A DNA stretch of 35,951 nt from JANLUX01 sp031366005 (GTDB lineage Bacteria > Bacteroidota > Bacteroidia > AKYH767-A > OLB10). The stretch is from contig JANLZB010000040.1 in NCBI GenBank assembly GCA_031366005.1, positions 1 to 35,951 on the forward strand, given 5' to 3'. Below are positions 24,854 through 32,300 of this stretch, piece after piece. The notes below the pieces were generated by a model. That model had not been told where the DNA came from. It was given only the letters and a program-made list of their open reading frames with translations, and did no database searches. Position numbers and translations under genes: made by a program. Numbering within the stretch: the first letter of the stretch is position 1; each line of letters opens with the position of its first letter.

Positions 24854-27199
24854 ATGAAAAAAATTCTTACCCTTTGCTTTACATTATTTCTTGCTCATGT
24901 TTTAAATGCACAATCAAATAATATAACGCTGCTCGGGCATCTTGGCTATGGCACGGAAACCTGTGCAGGTGTCTGGCATTATGTAGATACTGCCGGTAAT
25001 GAATATGCAATTGTTGGTGCTTCTGATCGCCTATCAATAGTGGATGTAACCAATCCTTCTACACCTGTAGAGGTAGCATCCGTTCCTGCACTTTCTGGTC
25101 AAGCCAGTCTCTGGCGAGAAGTAAAAACCTACGGCAATTATGCTTACGCAGTTAGCGAAGGTGGCGGTGGTGTGATGATAGTTGATTTAAGTGCATTGCC
25201 TGCTGTTACTTACAAACATTGGTATGGAGACACTGCAAGCAATCATTTGTTCAACAGCGCCCATACCATTGCAGCCACTGATGGCTACTTATATATTTTC
25301 GGTTCAAGCTATGGAAACAGTGGTTGTTTTATAGCAAGTATTGCTGATCCCTGGAACCCAACTTTTGCAGGGCTCGCTGATCAGCGTTACATACATGATG
25401 GTTACATACGCAACGATACTTTGTGGGCAGGTGAAATTTACCAGGGTCAGTTTGCAGTTATTGATGTATCTGATAAATCAAATCCCGTTTATCTTACTAC
25501 GCAGCCTACTCCCGGTTTATTTAATCACAACACCTGGCTTTCTGATAACGGTCAGTATCTGTTCACTACTGATGAACAAAACAACACACCCGTAGGCGCA
25601 TTTGATGTGAGTGATATCAACAATATCCAATTGGTGGGAGTTCGCTATAACGATAGTCTTCCCAATGAAGAGGTACACAACGTGAGAGTGTACAATGATT
25701 TTCTTATTAATCCTTCTTACGGCAGTCAGATTACAATATGGGATGCCGCACGTCCATCCAATATGATTGAGATTGCACATTATCCAACCGGAAGTTTTTT
25801 ATGTTGGGATGCTTCGCCTTATTTACCATCAGGAAATCTAATAGTTACTGATGTGGATGGAGGTTTTTATGTGTTTGCGCCTAACTACGTGCGTGCAAGT
25901 TATCTCGAAGGAAATGTAACTGATTCGCTCACCGGTATTGCATTGAATAATGTTACAGTTAAAATACTTGGTGCATCAAAACAAACACTAACCAATCTGA
26001 ATGGTGATTATAAAACAGGCATTGTAGGTACTGACACATTTGGTATTGAATTTTCCAAGCCAGGTTATCTTACTAAAATAATTCCGAATGTTATTTTAAG
26101 TTCAGGAGTATTATCATTGATAAATGTTCAGCTGGCAAGTTATACGCTGACAGGTCAGGTGCAGAATGCCGGCAACCTGCAGGGAATTGCAAATGCCTCA
26201 CTTCATTTTGATAATGGCAGTTATCAATTAGACCTCACCGCTGATGGAAATGGTAATTTCACTACATCAGGATTACCATCCGGAAATTATACAATCACAA
26301 TATCAGGCTGGGGGTATAAAACGATTTGTAATAATTATACAGTAAATGAAACTCCGCTTATCCTTCAGCTCGCACCTGGATATTATTATGATGACTTCAC
26401 CGGCAATAGCGGCTGGACTGTTAACAGCACCACTTCTACCGGTGCATGGGTACGCGCAGTTCCTCATGGAACCATGTATGGCGCTACTCCGGCAAATCCA
26501 TCTGAAGATGTGAGTGATGATTGCAGCAACATTTGTTATGTTACCGGTAATACGGGAGTGACAGCTAATGATGATGATGTGGATGATGGACAAACCACAC
26601 TTACTTCACCCGTGTTTGACCTCACAGCTTATTCTGATCCTTATATACATTATTCGCGTTGGTTTTTTATTCAGCAATCAACAGCAGTAGCTAACAGAGA
26701 TACACTTTTTATCAGTTTATCCAATGGAATTGATACTATGGTGGTTGAAACAGCAACCTGGGGCATGCTAAATAACAGCATCTGGGTAAACAGTATTTTC
26801 AGAATATCGAATTACATCACTCCTACTTCCAACATGCGCATGATTGTTTCTATAAGCGATAAAGTGGGTTCAGGAAATCTTTTAGAAGCAGGCTTTGATC
26901 ATTTTGAAATAACAGAGGGTGTTGGTTTAACTGAAGTTCAAAATAATAACTCATCGGTTCAGGTATATCCAAATCCTTTCAACACTTATTTTAATTTACA
27001 TATTGATTATCCTTTTACAGAAACAGGAATACAACTGGTGATTACTGATATTACAGGGCGTGAATTAATCCGCAAAAAAATATTTTCAAATAATGTAATG
27101 TTGAACGCAGATGATTTAAACAGCAATGGAATTTATTTACTGCATTTGTCTGATGACAAGGATTATAATGAAACCATAAAACTTGTAAAAAGTAATTGA
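24854..27199 (+). CDS. Choice-of-anchor B protein with T9SS sorting domain (copy 2, with extra domains)
   Basis: The 781-residue paralogue of the gene at 19604 has the same signal-peptide end (VLNAQSNNITLLGHLGYGTE) and the same propeller motifs (NEYAIVGASDRLSIVDVTNP, YAVSEGGGGVMIVDLSALPA, HNVRVYNDFLINPSYGSQIT). After the first carboxypeptidase-regulatory-like domain it has a second one (YTLTGQVQNAGNLQGIANAS) and a roughly 180-residue beta-sandwich (YYYDDFTGNSGWTVNSTTST, DDDVDDGQTTLTSPVFDLTA) like those of MAM/laminin-G-type modules in bacterial surface proteins. The last 75 residues are a T9SS type A domain (VYPNPFNTYFNLHI ... IKLVKSN). The pair probably arose by duplication, followed by domain gain in this copy or loss in the other. 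Confidence 0.85.
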   Translation: MKKILTLCFTLFLAHVLNAQSNNITLLGHLGYGTETCAGVWHYVDTAGNEYAIVGASDRLSIVDVTNPSTPVEVASVPALSGQASLWREVKTYGNYAYAVSEGGGGVMIVDLSALPAVTYKHWYGDTASNHLFNSAHTIAATDGYLYIFGSSYGNSGCFIASIADPWNPTFAGLADQRYIHDGYIRNDTLWAGEIYQGQFAVIDVSDKSNPVYLTTQPTPGLFNHNTWLSDNGQYLFTTDEQNNTPVGAFDVSDINNIQLVGVRYNDSLPNEEVHNVRVYNDFLINPSYGSQITIWDAARPSNMIEIAHYPTGSFLCWDASPYLPSGNLIVTDVDGGFYVFAPNYVRASYLEGNVTDSLTGIALNNVTVKILGASKQTLTNLNGDYKTGIVGTDTFGIEFSKPGYLTKIIPNVILSSGVLSLINVQLASYTLTGQVQNAGNLQGIANASLHFDNGSYQLDLTADGNGNFTTSGLPSGNYTITISGWGYKTICNNYTVNETPLILQLAPGYYYDDFTGNSGWTVNSTTSTGAWVRAVPHGTMYGATPANPSEDVSDDCSNICYVTGNTGVTANDDDVDDGQTTLTSPVFDLTAYSDPYIHYSRWFFIQQSTAVANRDTLFISLSNGIDTMVVETATWGMLNNSIWVNSIFRISNYITPTSNMRMIVSISDKVGSGNLLEAGFDHFEITEGVGLTEVQNNNSSVQVYPNPFNTYFNLHIDYPFTETGIQLVITDITGRELIRKKIFSNNVMLNADDLNSNGIYLLHLSDDKDYNETIKLVKSN

Positions 27200-27225
27200 G
27201 TATTATCAAAATATTTAGTTCAAAT

Positions 27226-27260
27226 AAAAAGGTGCAGCAAATTTTCTACTGCACCTTTTT
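27226..27260 (+). terminator. Strong bidirectional terminator
   Basis: AAAAAGGTGCAG (27226-27237, with AAAAA as the left part) pairs perfectly with CTGCACCTTTTT (27249-27260) around an 11-nt loop. The stem is 12 bp and T-rich at the 3' side, so it ends the choice-of-anchor-B transcript and insulates the next gene. Confidence 0.9.
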
Positions 27261-27350
27261 ATTTTATCCAAACCATTTTTTTTAATAGTGCGTGTGTTTC
27301 TCAAAACACGATATTTGAATCTTCAGTTAAAAAATATAAATCTTAATACG

Positions 27351-28886
27351 ATGTTATCATTAACCCGGATATTAAAAACGAAATCCATTCTTCCACTGCT
27401 GTTTATTCTGATTGGTTATACCGCTCAATCACAACCGGCATTTATTACAGATAGCTTAGACAGCTATATTAAAAACGCTATGAAACAATGGAAAATCCCC
27501 GGGTTGGCTGTTGCCATTATTAAGGATGGAAAAATAGTGGTGGATAAAGGTTATGGAGTTCGTGAAAACGGCAAGCCTGAGCGCGTGGATGAGAATACAT
27601 TATTTATGATTGCAAGTAACACTAAATCCTTTACAGCTACTTCTATTGCCTTGCTTAATTATGAAAAAAGACTTTCATTGGATGATAAAGTAACAAGATG
27701 GATAAAAGACTTTAAACTGTATGATGACTGTGCAACACAGGAGGCAGTGATCCGCGATTTACTTTGTCACCGCATGGGACTGCAAACATTTCAGGGAGAT
27801 TTTTTAAACTGGAATTCAAATCTCAGCCGCAACGAACTCATCAGCCGTTTTCACTTACATAAACCTGTTTACAGTTTCCGCAGTCAGTATGGGTATTGTA
27901 ACCTCGCATTTGTAACAGCAGGAGAAATTATTCCACTGGTAACTGACACCTCATGGGATGATTTTGTAAAGTACCATTATTTTCAACCATTAAAAATGAA
28001 TCGTACTTCCACCACTTACAACACTATTATTGCTGATAAAAATGCAGCAAAGCCTCATACGTTGGTTGATGATAAGCTCGTACTTGTTCCTTATGCCAAT
28101 GTAGATAATCTCGGACCGGCTGCTTCCATTAATTCAAGTGTTAGAGATATCAGTCATTGGTTGCTGATGCAGCTTGACAGTGGCCGCTATGAAGGAAAAC
28201 AAATTGTTCCTTTTAAAGTGTTGCAGCAAACACGCACTTCACAAATGATCATCAACCAGATTAATCCTTTATTTCCAAGCACACATTTCTCAACTTATGG
28301 TTTGGGTTGGGAAATGGAAGATTATGCAGGAAGAAAAATAATTTATCATGGTGGTGGCGCTGATGGTTTTGTTACCAGCACTTGTATAGTGCCTGAAGAA
28401 CAGCTGGGCATTGTGGTGTTAACCAACAGTGATGCAAACTGGTTTTATGACATTTTAAGAAAACAGATTATTGATGCTTATTTTGATGAGCCCTATAGAA
28501 ACCTCAGTGATTTATATTTTCAGCGATTTACTAAAAACCAGGAGAAAGATGCGGGTGAACTGGCAGATTATAAAGACACCATTTCGCAAAAGAACAAACC
28601 CTCCCTCGATCTGAATGCTTATACCGGCAACTACACTAACGAAGTGTATGGTTATATGAAAATCAACAATGAAAATGGCAAGCTTGTTTTGCACTTCGAC
28701 CATCATCCGGCTTTATCAGGAACGCTGCAGCATATTGCGGGGGATGAGTATTTATGTACCTATAATATTCCTACATACGGAGTTGAAGTGCTCCCTTTCA
28801 AAATTTCAGATGGCAAAGTAGAAAGCATCACCGTAAAGGTGAGTGACTTTATTGATTATATGAAATACGAGTTTAAGAAGATGTAA
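27351..28886 (+). CDS. Class C beta-lactamase-fold serine hydrolase
   Basis: The 511-residue protein starts at ATG 27351, which gives a clean signal peptide (TRILKTKSILPLLFILIGYT...AQSQ); an in-frame GTG at 27288 is less likely. The beta-lactamase/PBP fold motifs are present: nucleophile S89-N-T-K92 (IASNTKSFTA), Y182-C-N184 (GYCNLAF) and H333-G-G in IIYHGGGADGF. The C-terminal part (about 410-511) is a lipocalin-like beta domain (LDLNAYTGNYTNEVYGYMKI) frequent in this family. The substrate is not predictable: peptidoglycan-peptide, D-amino acid and ester hydrolases share it. Its stop codon overlaps the first unit of the 21-bp array. Confidence 0.88.
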   Translation: MLSLTRILKTKSILPLLFILIGYTAQSQPAFITDSLDSYIKNAMKQWKIPGLAVAIIKDGKIVVDKGYGVRENGKPERVDENTLFMIASNTKSFTATSIALLNYEKRLSLDDKVTRWIKDFKLYDDCATQEAVIRDLLCHRMGLQTFQGDFLNWNSNLSRNELISRFHLHKPVYSFRSQYGYCNLAFVTAGEIIPLVTDTSWDDFVKYHYFQPLKMNRTSTTYNTIIADKNAAKPHTLVDDKLVLVPYANVDNLGPAASINSSVRDISHWLLMQLDSGRYEGKQIVPFKVLQQTRTSQMIINQINPLFPSTHFSTYGLGWEMEDYAGRKIIYHGGGADGFVTSTCIVPEEQLGIVVLTNSDANWFYDILRKQIIDAYFDEPYRNLSDLYFQRFTKNQEKDAGELADYKDTISQKNKPSLDLNAYTGNYTNEVYGYMKINNENGKLVLHFDHHPALSGTLQHIAGDEYLCTYNIPTYGVEVLPFKISDGKVESITVKVSDFIDYMKYEFKKM

Positions 28887-29151
28887 TAATCTATTGAAAC
28901 AGTTTAATAATAATACCTAACAGCTCAATAATGAGAATTGGCGGTTTAATAATCAAGCGTCAAACTCAAATAATGAAGACTCATAGCGAAATTATTAATG
29001 CTCACAGTTTAATAATAAACCATTACTGTCGAATAAAGAAGATTAACAGCCCGATAATTTAGTGTGATTGCTTGATAATCAAAATTGACTCTCCACTAAT
29101 AAAACTTTACAATCAAATAATAAAGCGTGATTGGCAAATATGCGGTCCATT
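28879..29151. repeat. Degenerate array of 13 units with an exact 21-bp period
   Basis: Thirteen consecutive 21-bp units (starting 28879, 28900, 28921 ... 29131) align without a single insertion or deletion. The core AATAAT (unit positions 7-12) is exact in 7 units and has one mismatch in 5; position 9 is T in all 13. Positions 19-21 are T-N-A in 10 of 13 units, with the middle base A, C, G or T. The rest of the unit is weakly conserved (CAG at 1-3, Y at 4-5, A at 14-15). It fills the gap between the serine hydrolase stop and the tracrRNA terminator. No ORF survives in the frame that would encode the core with few stops, although one frame is open for 54 codons (28898-29059) with a heptad S-L-I-I-K-x-N/D/H. 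The function is unknown. Confidence 0.85.
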
Positions 29152-29203
29152 TTTCAACTATAGTGGAAGTGTGTTTAAGACAAAGGAACATTCACTGGAC
29201 ATG

Positions 29204-29228
29204 AAAAAAGCGACCCTTTTGAGGCCGC
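29204..29228 (-). terminator. tracrRNA terminator
   Basis: On the minus strand GCGGCC (29228-29223), a 7-nt loop TCAAAAG and GGTCGC (29215-29210) form a 6-bp stem with one G·U pair, followed by six T (29209-29204). It is a standard Rho-independent terminator that also serves as the last hairpin of the tracrRNA. Confidence 0.88.
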
Positions 29229-29281
29229 CTTAAATGTTTTCACAACGGAATAATCCTTATTGTGAATAGCTTTAGAATGTA
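29204..29281 (-). ncRNA. tracrRNA of the type II-C CRISPR system
   Basis: Read on the minus strand, the RNA begins with an anti-repeat (29281 to 29260) that pairs with the first 23 nt of the minus-strand CRISPR repeat: 14 pairs, one bulged U on the repeat side, then 8 pairs. Next comes a nexus-like segment, AAUAAGG-AUUA-UUCCGUU, close to the AAUAAGG...UCCGUU element of known tracrRNAs. A further hairpin plus U-run (29228-29204) closes it. The length is about 78 nt. A minus-strand promoter (29316-29287) starts transcription at about the first anti-repeat base. It lies upstream of, and divergent from, cas9, the usual place in many II-C loci. The exact 5' end is predicted only. Confidence 0.9.
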
Positions 29282-29286
29282 AGCCG

Positions 29287-29316
29287 TAAAAGTAATTATT
29301 TTTACTAATATTACAA
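29287..29316 (-). promoter_or_regulatory. Minus-strand tracrRNA promoter
   Basis: On the minus strand TTG (29316-29314), a 19-nt spacer and TACTTTTA (29294-29287) form a Bacteroidota-type -33/-7 pair; the last base is A instead of G. The same TAnnTTTA variant occurs in every CRISPR repeat. The predicted start is near 29281, which is exactly the first base of the anti-repeat. It sits in the cas9 leader, so the two divergent transcripts could interfere. Confidence 0.6.
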
Positions 29317-29339
29317 CTCTATTTTAAAACTTAACAATA

Positions 29340-32300
29340 ATGGAAACAATTTTAGGACTTGACCTGGGAACTAACTCCATTGGATGGGGCTTAGTTAAGC
29401 ACGACATAAATAATAATACAGGAAAAATAATTGATGCAGGAAGCAGAATCATTCCTATGTCGCAGGACGTATTGGGAATATTTGATAGCGGTCAGTCTTA
29501 TTCCCAAACCGCAGAACGAACCAGTTATAGAGGTATCAGGAGATTAAGAGAAAGAAATCTGCTGAGGCGCGAAAGAATCCATCGGGTTTTAAATATCCTT
29601 GGCTTTTTGCCTGAGCATTATGCATTGCAAATTGATTTCAAAAAAAATGTTGGACAATTCTTAAAGAATACTGAACCAAAGCTGCCTTATCAACAAAATA
29701 AAATAACTCAAAAACCAGAATTTCTTTTTATAAAATCATTTGAAGAAATGCTTTCCGATTTTAAAAAACATCAGCCACTCTGTATTGCGAATAGAAAAAT
29801 TCCTTATGACTGGACCATTTATTATTTGCGTAAAAAAGCATTAACTGATAAAATAGAGAAAGAAGAATTAGCATGGTTGCTTTTAAATTTTAATCAGAAA
29901 AGGGGTTATTATCAATTACGTGGTGAAGAAGAAGAGGAGAACAAAAACAAATTGGTAGAATTTCATTCTCTTTTAGTAAATAAAGTTACTGATAGTGGTG
30001 ATAAAAAAGCTAAAGATGAAACATGGTATAATGTACATCTGGAAAATGGATGGATATACAGACGCACAAGTAAAATCCCTTTAGATTGGGTTGGCAAAAC
30101 AAAAGAGTTTGTTGTTACTACCGACTTAAATGATGATGGAACTATCAAAAAGGATAAGGAGGGAAAAGAAAAAAGGTCATTCAGGGCACCGGCTGAAGAC
30201 GATTGGACTTTAGTAAAAACTAAAACCGAAAAAATTATTGATAATTCAAAAAAAACGGTCGGGGCTTACATCTATGATGCACTGCTTCAAAATCCAAATC
30301 AAAAAATAAAAGGAAAATTAGTAAGAACAATTGAACGCAAATTTTACAAAGAAGAGTTACATCGCATACTCGAAAAGCAAAAAGAATTTCATGCTGAATT
30401 GCGAAACGAAAATTTATATAACGTCTGTCTGGAAGAATTATATGAAAACAACGAAGCACATAGAAACAGTATTGCAAAAAAGGATTTTACACATTTATTC
30501 TTAAATGATATTATTTTTTATCAGCGTCCGCTTAAAAGTAAAAAATCACTGATTAGTGATTGCCGCTACGAATCCCGCTCATTCAAAAACAAAGATGGAA
30601 TTACCCAAATTCAGCCAGTAAAATGTATTGCCAAATCTCACCCCTTGTTTCAGGAGTTCAGGTTATGGAAATGGATAAAAAATGTAAACATTTATGAAAG
30701 AGAAAAATTAGTGGATGGCAAACTTCAAACGGACGTAAATGTAACAGCTGAGTTTATTAAGAATGAGGAAGACATTGTAAACCTCTTTGAATTTTTAAAT
30801 AAAAGAAAAGAGATTGATCAAAAAGCTTTTCTCAAATATTTTGGAAAAGCCATTACGGAAACAAAATATCGGTGGAACAATGTAGAGGAGAAAACTTATC
30901 CCTGCAACGAAACCCGTGCAATGATTTTATCGAGATTGGCAAAAGTTGAAAACGTGCCCGTTGATTTTTTAAATAAAGAAAATGAAGAAGCCCTTTGGCA
31001 CATTTTATATTCTGTTACTGATAAAAATGAAATTCAAAAAGCTTTAAAAACATTTGCAGACAAAAAAGGTTTAAGTGAAGATTTTGTAGAACATTTTCGA
31101 AAATTTCCTCCCTTTAAAAATGAATATGGATCTTATTCAGCAAAAGCTATAAAGAAATTATTGCCTTTAATGCGTGTCGGAAAACTTTGGAATGAAAAAG
31201 ATATTCATTCGGAAACTAAAGAACGCATCAATAAAATTATGAATGCTGAATATGATGCTAAAATAAAAGACAGAGTTCGTGAAAAAGCAATTAACCTAAG
31301 TACGATTTCCGCTTTTAAAAACTTACCCGAATGGCTTTCTTGTTACATCATTTATAACCGGCATTCCGAAGAAGGTGAAATAACAAAATGGAAAACCCCG
31401 GCTGATATTGAAAGTTTTTTAAAGAACAGTTTTCGGCAACACTCTTTGCGCAACCCAATTGTTGAACAGGTAATAACTGAAACATTACGGGTGGTTAATG
31501 ATATATGGAAAAAATATGGCAATAGCGCTGAAAATTTCTTTGATGAAATTCATATTGAGTTAGGGCGCGAAATGAAAAATCCTGCCGATGCACGTCAGCA
31601 AATGACAAAACAAATCACTGCAAATGAAAACACCAATCTCAGAATAAAAGCTTTGCTGATTGAATTATTAAACGATAAGGAAGTAGAAAATGTCCGACCT
31701 TATTCTCCAATGCAGCAGGAAATCTTAAAAATTTATGAAGATGGGGTTTTAAATTCCGAAAGTGAAATACCGGAAGATATTTTAAAGATCAGTAAAGCTG
31801 CACAGCCCTCTTCATCGGAATTAATACGGTATAAATTATGGCTTGAGCAAAAATACCGCTCACCATACACCGGGCAAATAATTCCGTTAAGCAAGCTGTT
31901 TACGCCCGCTTACGAAATTGAGCACATCATACCGCAGTCCCGTTTTTTTGATGATGCATTCAGCAATAAAGTCATCTGTGAATCAGAGGTTAATAAAGAC
32001 AAAGACAATAGTACAGCTTATGAATACATTAAAAATAATAGGGGAAAGAAAATTGAATTAAGTGCGCTTAAAACGGTTACGCTTTTCACGGTGGAAGCTT
32101 ATGAAGATTTTGTAAAGCAGTGTTATTCAAAAAACAGGAGCAAAATGAAAAAGCTTTTGATGGATGAAATACCTGAAAAAATGATTGAGCGGCAACTGAA
32201 TGATACGAGGTACATAAGCAAGTTCGTCAAAAATTTATTGTCCAATATAGTAAGAGAAAAGGATGAGCAGGAAACCACTTCAAAAAATGTAATTGCAAGC

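Noticed and set aside
28879..29151. The 21-bp array as a degenerate second CRISPR array or plasmid iterons
   Set aside because: A CRISPR has long identical repeats separated by unique spacers of a fixed size; here the unit is 21 bp with only 6-8 conserved bases and no spacer. Iterons are normally much more similar to each other, and no replication gene is nearby.
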